Assembly: GCA_023664485.1 (NCBI GenBank)
Contig: JAMPFK010000001.1
Span: 165,464 to 229,463, forward strand
Direction: 5' to 3'
Origin: Bacteroides fragilis
GTDB lineage: Bacteria > Bacillota > Clostridia > Lachnospirales > Lachnospiraceae
DNA length: 64,000 nt
In this document: piece by piece, positions 14,544 through 23,945 of the stretch
Layout of the letters: each line of letters opens with the position of its first letter
How positions within the stretch are numbered: position 1 is the first letter of the stretch
Made by a program: the position numbers and the translations under genes
Notes under the pieces: model-generated
Told to the model about the DNA's origin: nothing
Seen by the model: the letters and a program-made list of their open reading frames with translations, nothing else
Databases searched by the model: none

Positions 14544-17500
14544 ATGCTGACGAAAGAGGATATCAGGTCGATGGCCGGAAACGTATTTTATGCGCGGGGC
14601 GTTGAGATCTGCAAAGCGGGTAAAGTAAGGCATTTCCATGCGGAAGAACTGGAGAACGGTATATGGTTCATTACGGCGCAGGTCAAGGGAAGCGGACGCA
14701 ATCTATACGCGGTCGAGATGGGCTATGACAACGGGGCGGGGGAGTTGACAGACAGCTACTGTGAATGCCCGGCCTATTATAATTACGACGGCCTGTGCAA
14801 ACATTGCGCGGCAGTACTGCTGCATTTTGCAGACTATGAAATGCGGCATGCGGATCTCTTTGAAAACGACCGGTTTTCGGGGAAAAAAAGGAATCTGCCG
14901 GCCGCGCCGGAAAGACCGGAAACGACGCCGTCGATCAAAGGGCTGTTGATGAAACAGTTCATGGAACGGACTTTTCCGGTATCCCATCAGGAAATCTGCG
15001 GCAGGGTCCGTCTGGAACCCTGTCTGAATCTGCAGGAAAATGAGGCGACGGTGGAATTCCGTATTGGTGTGACCAAGATGTATGTGCTGAAAGATGTTTT
15101 TGAATTTCGAAAACGTATGATGTGCATGGCGGAATATTCTTATGGAAAAAGTCTGGCGTTTCCGCATATGCGGGAGGCCTTTACGGAAGAGTCGCGGGGG
15201 TTTCTGGAATTTCTTCTGTACTGGACGGCGGGCAATGAAGAGCGCTATCGGACCTATGCTTATTATGGATTTGCGGGCGGCGTTTCTCACCAGAGGGTGC
15301 GGGTCATGAGCCTTGATATCAGGGAACTGGAAGCTTTTCTGTCCGCCGCCGGGCAGCAGGTTTTTACGGCCAGTCTTTTCGGTGAAGGAGAGCGGGAGTG
15401 GCAGGTTGTCGGGGAAGCGCCGAAAAGGCGCCTGACGCTGACCGGCGGCAGGAATGGCATCGAGCTGAATGTCAGCGGCAGCAGGGGATTTGCCGGGGAA
15501 CAGTATTTCTATAGTCCGGAAGACGGCGTGCTCTATCGGGAAAAATTAACGGATCTTGCGCCGATCCTGGATTTTCTGTCCTGTATGGAACAGGAAGCCG
15601 GATGGACGGCATTCATTCAGAAGGAGGACGCGCCCGTTTTCTGCAGCCAGCTCCTTCCCGCGTTAGAGAAATTTTATATCTGTGAAAAAAAAGATTTTGA
15701 CGCGTCGGATTATCTGCAGTCTCCGGCGTCCTTTGAAATTTACCTGGACGCGCCGCAGAGGGATTTTATCACCTGTAAGCTGTTCGCTGTCTACGGAAAT
15801 GAGAAATATCCTGTTTTTGGCGAAAGGGCGGATAAGGCGCAGGCATCGTCCCGTGATATTTTCAGAGAGATGGAGGTCGGGCAGACAGTCGCTTCCTATT
15901 TTAACGCTTATGATGAAGAGGGCGGCATGATGGCGCTTTCGGGAGATGAGGATAAACTATATGAGCTTCTCGGAGCAGGCCTTGCGCGGATGCAGGATTT
16001 GGGAGAGGTATTCGTTTCGGATGCCCTGAAAAAATTCCGCGTATCGTATCCGCCGAGGGTATCTGTGGGCGTATCGCTGGCAGGAGATATGCTGGAGCTT
16101 TCTATGAGCGCGGAAGACATGCCGATGGAACAGCTCATCGAAATCTTATCCAGATATGACAGAAGGAAAAAGTATTACCGGCTGAAGAACGGCAGCTTTG
16201 TAGATATGTCAGGCGGGGAACTGGAAACGCTGGCACGTCTGAAAGGCGAGCTTGGCATTACGGACAGACAGCTCAGACAGGAGAGGATCGTTCTGCCCAG
16301 GTACCGGGCATTGTATCTGGACGGCGAACTGAAGGAGCAGCAGATGTCGGGCGCGGTGCGGGACAGGAATTTTAAAGAGCTGGTGCGGAATATGAAGACA
16401 GTTGAAGATAACGACTTTGAGATCCCTGCCAGTCTGGAAGAGATTATGCGGGAATATCAGAAAAAAGGCTTTCTTTGGATAAAAACGTTAAAGCACAATG
16501 GTTTTGGGGGAATTCTCGCGGACGATATGGGGCTTGGGAAGACTTTGCAGGTCATCGCTTTTCTGCTGTCCGAGTTCATAGATGCAAAACCGTCCGAGAA
16601 TAAACGCTGTCTTATCGTGGCGCCGGCCTCTCTCGTCTTTAACTGGAGCAGCGAGTTGGAGAGGTTTGCCCCCGTTTTGTCCGTGCGGGCGGTGACGGGA
16701 ACAGCGGAAGAACGGAAACGTACGATACAGGAATCCGGAGAGCGGGATATCCTGCTGACCTCCTATGACCTGCTGCGGAGAGATATCGACAGTTATGCCG
16801 GAGTCCGGTTTTATTGTCAGGTTATCGACGAGGCGCAGTATATTAAGAATCACAATACGCAGGCGGCGAAAGCTGTCAAGGAAATCGAGGCCGCTTTTAA
16901 ACTGGCTCTTACCGGAACGCCGGTGGAGAACCGGTTGAGCGAGCTGTGGAGCATCTTCGATTATCTGATGCCGGGATTCCTTTATGCTTATCAGCGTTTC
17001 CGGGAGGAAATCGAACTTCCCATCGTACAGAATCAGGATGAGGACGCGATGCGCAGGCTGCAGAAGACGATAAAGCCGTTCGTGCTCCGGCGGCTGAAAA
17101 AGGACGTGCTGAAGGATCTGCCCGATAAACTGGAGGAGGCCGTGTACGCCCGGCTGGAAGGCGAACAGCAGAAGCTGTATGATGCGCATGTACAGCGGAT
17201 GCGGATGATACTCGATAAAACGAGCGAGGAAGAATTTAAAAGCTCTAAAATACAGATCCTTGCGGAGCTGACAAAGCTTCGCCAGTTATGCTGCGATCCG
17301 TCGCTGATTTTTGAGAATTACCGGGAAAATTCTGCCAAAATGGATATGTGCATGGATCTGGTTCGGAATGCGGCAAACGGCGGGCATAAATTGCTGCTCT
17401 TTTCACAGTTCACATCTATGTTGGAATTGATACGGGCGGCGCTCGATAAAGAGGGAATCGGTTATTATCTGCTGACGGGGAGTACGCCTAAGGAAAAGCG

Positions 17501-17840
17501 GCTGCAGATGGTGGAACAGTTCAATCAGGACGATACGCCGGTATTCTGCATTTCCCTGAAAGCGGGAGGGACGGGCCTGAACCTGACCGCGGCGGATATC
17601 GTTATTCATTACGATCCGTGGTGGAATCTTGCGGTACAGAATCAGGCGACGGACCGCGCGCACAGAATCGGTCAGCGGAATGTGGTCAACGTATATAAAC
17701 TGATCGTAAAAGGAACAATAGAAGATAATATCATGAAGCTTCAGGAAAAGAAGAAAGAACTGGCGGAACAGGTGTTCGGCGGAGAGGAGACAGGAAGCGG
17801 CAGCTTTACGCGGGAGGAACTCATGGAGCTGCTGAGCTGA
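14544..17840 (+). CDS. SWIM zinc-finger SNF2-family DNA helicase/translocase
   Basis: A 1098-residue ATP-driven DNA translocase. Cys73-x-Cys75 and Cys85-x-His87 form an N-terminal SWIM zinc finger. The middle (~150-600) matches the length and position of the bacterial SNF2-associated domain. The motor begins near 640: Walker A GILADDMGLGKT (Lys666), DEAQ box at 762-765, LTGTPVENRLSELWS, and the second RecA lobe with LLFSQFTSMLE and RAHRIGQ (1038-1044). The ATG follows AGAGGATACAGATC. It is a single-gene unit ending in a terminator. Bacterial members may act in transcription recycling or DNA repair; the role here is not shown by context. Confidence 0.92.
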   Translation: MLTKEDIRSMAGNVFYARGVEICKAGKVRHFHAEELENGIWFITAQVKGSGRNLYAVEMGYDNGAGELTDSYCECPAYYNYDGLCKHCAAVLLHFADYEMRHADLFENDRFSGKKRNLPAAPERPETTPSIKGLLMKQFMERTFPVSHQEICGRVRLEPCLNLQENEATVEFRIGVTKMYVLKDVFEFRKRMMCMAEYSYGKSLAFPHMREAFTEESRGFLEFLLYWTAGNEERYRTYAYYGFAGGVSHQRVRVMSLDIRELEAFLSAAGQQVFTASLFGEGEREWQVVGEAPKRRLTLTGGRNGIELNVSGSRGFAGEQYFYSPEDGVLYREKLTDLAPILDFLSCMEQEAGWTAFIQKEDAPVFCSQLLPALEKFYICEKKDFDASDYLQSPASFEIYLDAPQRDFITCKLFAVYGNEKYPVFGERADKAQASSRDIFREMEVGQTVASYFNAYDEEGGMMALSGDEDKLYELLGAGLARMQDLGEVFVSDALKKFRVSYPPRVSVGVSLAGDMLELSMSAEDMPMEQLIEILSRYDRRKKYYRLKNGSFVDMSGGELETLARLKGELGITDRQLRQERIVLPRYRALYLDGELKEQQMSGAVRDRNFKELVRNMKTVEDNDFEIPASLEEIMREYQKKGFLWIKTLKHNGFGGILADDMGLGKTLQVIAFLLSEFIDAKPSENKRCLIVAPASLVFNWSSELERFAPVLSVRAVTGTAEERKRTIQESGERDILLTSYDLLRRDIDSYAGVRFYCQVIDEAQYIKNHNTQAAKAVKEIEAAFKLALTGTPVENRLSELWSIFDYLMPGFLYAYQRFREEIELPIVQNQDEDAMRRLQKTIKPFVLRRLKKDVLKDLPDKLEEAVYARLEGEQQKLYDAHVQRMRMILDKTSEEEFKSSKIQILAELTKLRQLCCDPSLIFENYRENSAKMDMCMDLVRNAANGGHKLLLFSQFTSMLELIRAALDKEGIGYYLLTGSTPKEKRLQMVEQFNQDDTPVFCISLKAGGTGLNLTAADIVIHYDPWWNLAVQNQATDRAHRIGQRNVVNVYKLIVKGTIEDNIMKLQEKKKELAEQVFGGEETGSGSFTREELMELLS

Positions 17841-17862
17841 GCGCATGCCCCGTCGGAGCGTG

Positions 17863-17892
17863 GGAGGCGGCCTGCCGGGTCGCTTCCTTTAT
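17863..17892 (+). terminator. Terminator after the SNF2 helicase gene
   Basis: GGAGGCG (17863-17869) pairs with CGCTTCC (17881-17887), with one G-U, and TTTATTT follows. Confidence 0.65.
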
Positions 17893-17933
17893 TTGCGTGT
17901 CCATGAAATTTCTGTAAAATCTGAATTTATAAA

Positions 17934-17962
17934 TTTACATTTTCTATAAGTTGTTATATACT
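17934..17962 (+). promoter_or_regulatory. Promoter for the SEC-C/CAP gene pair
   Basis: TTTACA (17934-17939) and TATACT (17957-17962) are separated by exactly 17 bases in AT-rich sequence, giving a start near 17969 and a ~64-base leader. Confidence 0.7.
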
Positions 17963-18032
17963 ATTGTGGAGCAACAAGATGTTGCGGTATAAACAGACAG
18001 GAATATATCAGGATAAAGGTGGGAAGATTGAT

Positions 18033-18545
18033 ATGGCATTATTAGATCAGTGGCGCGGTATGGCCTATTCTGAAAAAGCTGACAAAGGGGAACTGCAGAG
18101 ATTATGGTCGGCTTATTTTCAGAAGGAGAAGGAGATTTATGCACAGCTTTTGAAGAATCCCGACGAAGTGGCAGAAGGAACGGTAAAAGAACTGGCTGAG
18201 AAGTATAATGTTGATTTGATGACGATGGTGGGATTTCTGGACGGAATCAACGACAGTCTGAAGGAAGCCAATCCGATCGAAGAGATGGAAGAGGATACGA
18301 GGGTCAATCTCGGTTTTGAGAAGGCGCTTCTTTATAAAAATATGGTGGCTGCCGGCGCAGACTGGCTGTACGGGCTGGAAGAATGGAACGATATTTTCGA
18401 CGAGGAAACAAGGAAAAGCTTATACAAGGAACAAAAGGAGTCTACTACAATCCATAAGGCGCCTAAAGTATATCCGAATGATCCCTGCCCCTGTGGAAGT
18501 GGTAAAAAGTATAAAAAATGTTGTGGAAGAAACGCTTGGAAATGA
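18033..18545 (+). CDS. SEC-C metal-binding motif protein
   Basis: A 170-residue cytoplasmic protein whose last residues (PNDPCPCGSGKKYKKCCG) are a SEC-C zinc-binding motif like the tail of SecA, with CxC...CC spacing. The rest is helical and acidic (for example AEKYNVDLMTMVGFLDGIND) and resembles no enzyme I know. The ATG at 18033 follows AAAGGTGGGAAGA; an in-frame start at 17964 lies over the promoter. The stop codon overlaps the ATG of the next gene (ATGA), so the two are translationally coupled. SEC-C tails mediate contacts with ribosomes or SecB-like partners in some proteins; the function here is unknown. Confidence 0.85.
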   Translation: MALLDQWRGMAYSEKADKGELQRLWSAYFQKEKEIYAQLLKNPDEVAEGTVKELAEKYNVDLMTMVGFLDGINDSLKEANPIEEMEEDTRVNLGFEKALLYKNMVAAGADWLYGLEEWNDIFDEETRKSLYKEQKESTTIHKAPKVYPNDPCPCGSGKKYKKCCGRNAWK

Positions 18546-19138
18546 AAAGAATCACAGGTCTGCTGGCGTTTGCGGCGTTCTGCGTGTCCGTGGGAGTCTG
18601 TCCGGACAGAGAGAATGCGGCGGAGGGCGTTTCCTCTTCGGCGCGCCTGTTCGTGGACAGGCCGGGAGAGGCGGTATACGTTGCTTCTGCGTCGGACGAT
18701 CTGTCAATGCCGGAGCAGCCGTTTCTTTTTGAAGATACCGTTTCGGGCAATACCGTTTCCGGGAATGCGGCAATCGGTCTGTCAACGAAGGCAGGGGAGG
18801 TATTCGTGCAGGTCAATCAGGCAAGGACGGATATCGGGTTATCGGAACTTATCTGGAGCGATGAACTGGCGGCGGCGGCAGAGGTCAGGGCCAGGGAAAT
18901 CCACCGGTCTTTTTCCCATACGAGGCCGGATGGAAGCCCCTGGTGGACTGCGGACAGCGAAATCATATATGGGGAAAATATAGCGAAGGGCTATCAGACT
19001 GCGGACAGTGTCGTAACGGCATGGATGGAGTCTTCCGAGCATAAGGATAATATTTTATATTCCGGTTTTGAGTCGATCGGAATCGCGGTTTATCATGTAG
19101 ATGGAAAATGGTATTGGGCGCAGGAGTTTGGTTACTGA
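18542..19138 (+). CDS. Secreted CAP-domain (SCP/PR-1) protein
   Basis: A 198-residue protein starting with an ATG that overlaps the preceding stop. The N-terminus (MKRITGLLAFAAFCVSVG) is a signal peptide. A low-complexity linker with a NTVSGN repeat (GNTVSGNAA) leads into a CAP domain from ~residue 85: VNQARTDIGL, EIHRSFSHTRPDG, YGENIAKG, AWMESSEHKDNIL and the GKWYWAQEFG ending are hallmark motifs. The putative cavity His and Glu residues are present. Clostridial CAP proteins are secreted or spore associated; their activity is generally unclear. The coupling to a SEC-C protein is unexplained. Confidence 0.88.
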   Translation: MKRITGLLAFAAFCVSVGVCPDRENAAEGVSSSARLFVDRPGEAVYVASASDDLSMPEQPFLFEDTVSGNTVSGNAAIGLSTKAGEVFVQVNQARTDIGLSELIWSDELAAAAEVRAREIHRSFSHTRPDGSPWWTADSEIIYGENIAKGYQTADSVVTAWMESSEHKDNILYSGFESIGIAVYHVDGKWYWAQEFGY

Positions 19139-19160
19139 GTCCATTCTCTGAGGAAGGAAT

Positions 19161-19643
19161 ATGGATTTAAAGAAGCCGGAAAAAGGAGAATCGAGGGTCG
19201 GTTATGCGGCCGGCCTTTTTAAGAGTGGATATAATTGCGCACAGTCGGTCTTTGCGGCCTATGCGGATCTGTTCGGCATGGACTTTCAGACGGCGTTAAA
19301 GATGTCGAGCGCGATGGGCGGCGGCGTCGGGCGTATGCGGGAAATATGCGGCGCAGTTTCCGCGATGGCGATGCTTGCGGGGCTGAAAGAGGGGAACGAC
19401 GACCCGGAGAACGAGGAAGCAAAAGCGCATATTTATGCGTTGGTGCGTCAGATGAGCGGACGGTTCCGGGAAAAGGAAGGGACGATTATCTGCCGGGAGC
19501 TTCTTGGCATGGAGGGAATGGAAGAGAGCGCGAAGCCGTCGGTGCGTACGGCGGAATTTTATGCGACGAGGCCGTGCGCAAGGCTCATCGCGCAGGCGGC
19601 GGAAATGATAGAAGAAGTTCTTTTGGAAAGGCGGGAAGAGTAA
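19161..19643 (+). CDS. C_GCAxxG_C_C family protein
   Basis: A 160-residue protein with the cysteine pattern that names this family: GYNCAQSVF, GGGVGRMREICGA, TIICRELLG and RPCARLI. The conserved cysteines suggest a redox or metal site, but no reaction is established. The start follows TGAGGAAGGAAT. It is 22 bases after the CAP gene and may be in the same transcript. A possible 43-residue reading frame begins at its stop codon and leads into thrS. Confidence 0.9.
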   Translation: MDLKKPEKGESRVGYAAGLFKSGYNCAQSVFAAYADLFGMDFQTALKMSSAMGGGVGRMREICGAVSAMAMLAGLKEGNDDPENEEAKAHIYALVRQMSGRFREKEGTIICRELLGMEGMEESAKPSVRTAEFYATRPCARLIAQAAEMIEEVLLERREE

Positions 19644-19775
19644 ATGATGACAGCGACAGCGGCGGTTTTGAAGAAAAAATTGAAAACATCCTCCGGAAAA
19701 TTATTTCAGGACGAGATTACGATCGGTAAAAAGGAGTGCGGGAAGCGCGGCGGAAAGGGGCATGGTAATCGATGA
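19644..19775 (+). CDS. Possible 43-residue ORF coupled to thrS
   Basis: A short frame begins MMTATAAVLKKKLKTSS directly after the stop of the C_GCAxxG_C_C gene, preceded by GGCGGGAAGAG, and its TGA overlaps the thrS ATG (ATGA). It contains four Thr codons, too scattered for a classical leader-peptide attenuator. It could be a real small protein, a translational coupler, or chance in a 128-base gap. Confidence 0.3.
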   Translation: MMTATAAVLKKKLKTSSGKLFQDEITIGKKECGKRGGKGHGNR

Positions 19776-21736
19776 AAATTACGTTAAAGGACGGTTCCGT
19801 CAAAGAGTATGCACAGCCGATGAGCATTTATGAAATTGCGGCTGATATCTCGGAGGGTCTTGCGAGAGCGGCCTGTGCGGGCGAAATAGATGGAAAAACC
19901 GAGGATTTGAGGACAGTCATCGACAGGGACTGCAGCCTGAATATTTTGACGGCGAACGACGAAGCGGGGCTCCGCGTTATCAGACATACGGCGTCTCATG
20001 TAATGGCGGAAGCGGTAAAACGGCTGTTTCCGGATGCGAAGGTGACGATCGGCCCCGCGATCGACGAGGGTTTTTATTATGATTTCGATGCGGCGCCTTT
20101 TTCCAGAGAAGACCTGGATAAACTGGAAGCCGAGATGAAGAAGATCATCAAAGAAGGGCATAAGATAGAGCGATTCACGATGCCGCGGGAAGAGGCGATC
20201 CGTTTCATGGAGGAAAAGGGCGAGCCTTATAAAGTGGAGCTGATCCGGGATCTGCCGGAGGATGCGGAGATTTCGTTCTACGATCAGGGCGGCTTCGTCG
20301 ATTTGTGCGCAGGGCCGCATCTGATGAGCACCAGATCCATCAGGGCGTTCAAGCTGATTTCTTCTTCGATGGCGTATTGGCGGGGCGATTCCAACAGGGC
20401 GCAGTTACAGCGTATTTACGGAACCGCTTTTCCGAAAAAAGAGGAACTGACGGCTTATCTGGAACATCTGGAAGATATCAGGAAACGCGACCATAACAAG
20501 CTCGGCCGTGAAATGGAGCTGTTCACGACGGTCGATGTCATCGGACAGGGGCTTCCTTTGCTGCTCCCTAAGGGGACCAGAATGGTCATGAAGCTGCAGC
20601 GGTGGATCGAGGACCTGGAAGATAAAGAGTGGGGGTATGTCCGTACGAAAACGCCTTTGATGGCAAAGAGCGATTTATATAAGATTTCGGGGCACTGGGA
20701 CCATTATAAGGAAGGAATGTTCGTGCTTGGCGACGAGGAGAAGGATAAAGAGGTGTTCGCGCTCCGGCCGATGACCTGTCCTTTTCAGTATTATTGTTAC
20801 AAAAATACGCAGCATTCCTATCGCGACCTGCCGATCCGCTACGGCGAGACTTCTACGCTGTTTCGGAACGAGGATTCCGGGGAAATGCATGGTTTAACGA
20901 GAGTCCGCCAGTTCACGATTTCGGAGGGGCATCTCGTTATCCGGCCTGACCAGGCGCAGGAAGAGCTGAAAAATTGTCTGGATCTGGCGCATTACTGCCT
21001 TTCTACGCTGGGACTGCAGGATGACGTGACTTACCGGCTGTCCAAATGGGATCCGAATAATAAGGAAAAATATCTGGGCGACGAGGAATATTGGGAATCC
21101 ACCCAGAGCAGGATACGCGAAGTGTTAAAGGAAAAGGGCGTCGCCTTTACGGAGGCGGACGGCGAAGCGGCGTTCTACGGTCCTAAGATCGATATTCAGG
21201 CGAAGAATGTTTATGGAAAAGAAGATACGATGATTACGATCCAGCTCGACTGCGCCATTGCGGAAAATTTCGATATGTATTATATCGACCAGAACGGCGA
21301 CAGGATCAGGCCTTATATTATCCACAGGACTTCTCTCGGATGTTATGAGAGAACGCTGGCATGGCTGATCGAGAAATATGCCGGAAAATTCCCGACATGG
21401 CTTTGCGCGGAACAGGTGCGCATCCTTCCGATTTCCGAAAAATATGAGGAATATGCGGAACTGGTCAGAAGAGAACTGGCGGGAAACGGCGTGGATGTCA
21501 CGGTGGATAACCGTTCTGAGAAAATCGGTTTTAAGATCCGCGAGGCGAGACTTGCGAAGCTCCCTTATATGCTCGTCGTGGGAAAGGAAGAAGCGGAGAA
21601 CGGTACGGTTTCTGTCAGAAGCCGTTTTGCGGGAGACGAGGGCGTAAAGCCGATGGAGCATTTTATCGAGCAGATATGCAGGGAGATCAGGACAAAGGAA
21701 ATTCGCAGGGAAGAGGCTCCGCAGGAGCAGAAATAG
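19772..21736 (+). CDS. thrS: Threonyl-tRNA synthetase
   Basis: A 654-residue class II synthetase that charges tRNA-Thr. The order is standard: TGS domain (1-60), second additional editing domain with HTASHVMAEA and DLCAGPH, catalytic core with MTCPFQYY, RYGETSTLFRNEDSGEMHGL (motif 2 region) and HRTSLGCYERTLAWLIE (motif 3), then the anticodon-binding domain (EQVRILPISEKYEEYA). The zinc-binding Cys/His residues appear present. The length is normal. The upstream 128 bases show no T-box core or T-box terminator, although clostridial thrS genes are often under T-box control; it may be read from upstream genes. Confidence 0.97.
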   Translation: MKITLKDGSVKEYAQPMSIYEIAADISEGLARAACAGEIDGKTEDLRTVIDRDCSLNILTANDEAGLRVIRHTASHVMAEAVKRLFPDAKVTIGPAIDEGFYYDFDAAPFSREDLDKLEAEMKKIIKEGHKIERFTMPREEAIRFMEEKGEPYKVELIRDLPEDAEISFYDQGGFVDLCAGPHLMSTRSIRAFKLISSSMAYWRGDSNRAQLQRIYGTAFPKKEELTAYLEHLEDIRKRDHNKLGREMELFTTVDVIGQGLPLLLPKGTRMVMKLQRWIEDLEDKEWGYVRTKTPLMAKSDLYKISGHWDHYKEGMFVLGDEEKDKEVFALRPMTCPFQYYCYKNTQHSYRDLPIRYGETSTLFRNEDSGEMHGLTRVRQFTISEGHLVIRPDQAQEELKNCLDLAHYCLSTLGLQDDVTYRLSKWDPNNKEKYLGDEEYWESTQSRIREVLKEKGVAFTEADGEAAFYGPKIDIQAKNVYGKEDTMITIQLDCAIAENFDMYYIDQNGDRIRPYIIHRTSLGCYERTLAWLIEKYAGKFPTWLCAEQVRILPISEKYEEYAELVRRELAGNGVDVTVDNRSEKIGFKIREARLAKLPYMLVVGKEEAENGTVSVRSRFAGDEGVKPMEHFIEQICREIRTKEIRREEAPQEQK

Positions 21737-21778
21737 AAATTCTGTAAACAGGATTTTGCAGACAGGGATTTTATTCAG

Positions 21779-23512
21779 ATGAAAAATTTGCAAATACGGA
21801 AAATATCCTGTAAAGAGGCGGCCGGATGGCTTTTTCTCGGCGCCGGGGCCGTGATGCTTATGAACAGCGTCCGGCTGTGCTTTTGCGGCGATATCTGGTA
21901 TGATGAATTATTCACCGTAGGAATGGCGGAACATTCCTATGGTGAATTCATTCGTTTTACGGCAAAGGATGTGCACCCGCCGCTTTATTATGCGATCGTA
22001 AAAACGGTGCTTGATTTATGTAAACTTATTTTTCCGGCTGCGGACAGCGTTATCGTTATTAAACTGGTATCGGTCCTGCCGTATTTTTTTCTGCTGGCGT
22101 ATGGACTTTTCTTTTTGCGGAAAAAGTTCGGAATGTTTGTGGCGGGGCTTTTCTTTTTCAGCGTCCTGTCCATGCCGCAGATGAGCGCTTATACGGTGGA
22201 GATGCGCATGTACGGCTGGGCGCTTTTCTTTGTGACGACGGCTTTTTTTCACGCTTATGGAATCGTATGCGGCGATGGCGCGGGACGCCGTATCGTGCGG
22301 CGGTTCCGCCTGCGGGGAACGGAGTATTTTTTGACTTTCCGGGGAAACGGCCATTTTGCCGCGCTGGCGTTTTATGGGCTGGCGGCGGCGTATACGCAGT
22401 ATTTCGCCTGCGTGGCGGTGGTGATGGTGTACGCGTATCTTTTTGTGTGGTTCCTTGTGCGCTATAAGCGCTCCGGCGGACAGGATAAGAATGCCGGGCG
22501 GGCGCTGCAAAGCTGGTTTGTCTGCGCCGCTGTTTCTGTTTTGGCCTATGTTCCATGGCTTTCCGTGATCATATCACAGGTCGCGGCGGTATCGGAGAAT
22601 TACTGGATTCTGCCGCTCACATGGCGGAGTCTGGGCGGCTGTGTGAAATTTCTCATGAAGCCGGCTTTTTCCCATGAATGGCTCAATGTGACGCTTGCGG
22701 CCGTGCTGTCCAGCGTCTATGCCGGACTGCTTGTATGCTACGGTTTTCGGGTATGGAAGGGGAGAGAGGCGGCCGGCCCTTCGACGGAAGAAGCAGACGG
22801 CGAAGATAAGGCCGGAGGCGCGGATGAGCGGCGGACGTTTCGGTTTTTCTATGCGCTGGCCGGCTGTCTGGTCTTAGGCGGGCTGACCGCGTTCGGATTT
22901 ATCGCCTCGATACTCATCCGGCCGGTTTTCGTTTACCGCTATATGCTTCCGGCAATGGGATGCTTCTGGTTCTGCCCGATCCTGTGTCTGGACGGTCTGC
23001 TCTGTGAGGCCGGGCCGCGGGAGGGGAAGAAACCGGAGGAACGGCGGCCGGGAATGCGTTTTAAACGGGCGCTTTTCCTGGCGGCGGCGCTCTTTGCGGC
23101 GGTGGGAATCCGGGATTACCGCGCCTTTTGGGGAGAAGAACGGTATAAAGCGGTTCTGATGGAGGAGACGGAACTGGTAATTTCTGATATTGCGAAAGAG
23201 GACATTATCCTGTATAATTTTGACCAGCTGCAGGCGGTTGCAGGATATTATCTGGAACAGGAAAATTATCTCTGGATGGGAGAGCCGGAGCCGCTTGTTA
23301 TAGAAATTTTTGGAAACAAGGGAAGCGTCGGAAGCACGGAACAGATACGGGAATGGCTTGAGGAAGGCAGAACGGTCTGGTTCTTCGGAAGCTTTAACAG
23401 CCGGGAGGATGTCCGGAAAGCCTGGGCGGAGGACGGCATTTTGACAGAAGAAAAGGGAAGCTGTATGCTGGAACGGTATTGGTTCAATCTTTATTCTGTT
23501 TTTCAGGAATAA
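21779..23512 (+). CDS. GT-C fold membrane glycosyltransferase (GT39/ArnT-like)
   Basis: A 577-residue polytopic membrane protein with about ten hydrophobic segments. The early loop has Asp42-Glu43 (IWYDELFTVG) and KDVHPPLYY (63-71), the paired acidic and HPPL motifs of the PMT/ArnT-type family that transfer sugars from lipid-phosphate donors outside the membrane. The central cytoplasmic stretch ~330-350 is charged and variable. The C-terminal soluble domain is short. It starts 42 bases after thrS without an obvious terminator between. The donor and acceptor (cell-wall polymer, protein or lipid) are unknown. Confidence 0.8.
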   Translation: MKNLQIRKISCKEAAGWLFLGAGAVMLMNSVRLCFCGDIWYDELFTVGMAEHSYGEFIRFTAKDVHPPLYYAIVKTVLDLCKLIFPAADSVIVIKLVSVLPYFFLLAYGLFFLRKKFGMFVAGLFFFSVLSMPQMSAYTVEMRMYGWALFFVTTAFFHAYGIVCGDGAGRRIVRRFRLRGTEYFLTFRGNGHFAALAFYGLAAAYTQYFACVAVVMVYAYLFVWFLVRYKRSGGQDKNAGRALQSWFVCAAVSVLAYVPWLSVIISQVAAVSENYWILPLTWRSLGGCVKFLMKPAFSHEWLNVTLAAVLSSVYAGLLVCYGFRVWKGREAAGPSTEEADGEDKAGGADERRTFRFFYALAGCLVLGGLTAFGFIASILIRPVFVYRYMLPAMGCFWFCPILCLDGLLCEAGPREGKKPEERRPGMRFKRALFLAAALFAAVGIRDYRAFWGEERYKAVLMEETELVISDIAKEDIILYNFDQLQAVAGYYLEQENYLWMGEPEPLVIEIFGNKGSVGSTEQIREWLEEGRTVWFFGSFNSREDVRKAWAEDGILTEEKGSCMLERYWFNLYSVFQE

Positions 23513-23602
23513 GCATAATTTATCGCAGGAAGGCAATAATAATCTCAGGCGGACCACCGTCTGGCGGCGCCGGAAAATTCGGGAAAGAATCAGGAGGTTA
23601 TT

Positions 23603-23917
23603 ATGGCGGAGTTAAAATGTGGTGTGGAAAATTGTTGCTATAATCGGGAATGCTATTGCTGCAAGGGCGATATCATGGTAGGCGGACAGCATGCGGATAC
23701 CAGCAGGGGCACCTGCTGCGAGAGCTTTGCGCCGAACAGGGGCGACGCCTACACGAGTTCTTTGAGCCATCCGAGCAGAACGATCAGCATCGACTGCGAG
23801 GCGACAAAATGCATGTATAATGATCATTACAGATGCTATGCGGATCATGTGGATATCAGAGGCTGCGGCGCGGCGGACTGTAAAGGAACGGAGTGCGCGA
23901 CCTTCAGGGAAGCATAG
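23603..23917 (+). CDS. Tandem DUF1540 cysteine-rich protein
   Basis: A 104-residue protein made of two DUF1540 units: CGVENCCYNRECYCCKGDI (residues ~6-24) and CEATKCMYNDHYRCYADHV (~65-83), each ending in a T-x-C-x-(S/T)-F-type strand (TCCESF, ECATF). The many cysteines suggest metal binding or disulfides. DUF1540 proteins are common in spore-forming clostridia, with no settled function. AGGAGG lies 7 bases before the ATG. No membrane signal is visible. Confidence 0.92.
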   Translation: MAELKCGVENCCYNRECYCCKGDIMVGGQHADTSRGTCCESFAPNRGDAYTSSLSHPSRTISIDCEATKCMYNDHYRCYADHVDIRGCGAADCKGTECATFREA

Positions 23918-23945
23918 AGGGATTTTTAGGGGAGGCTGGGTTTTT

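Noticed and set aside
19644..19771. T-box riboswitch before thrS
   Set aside because: The gap is only 128 bases and I see neither the conserved T-box sequence nor a terminator/antiterminator pair.
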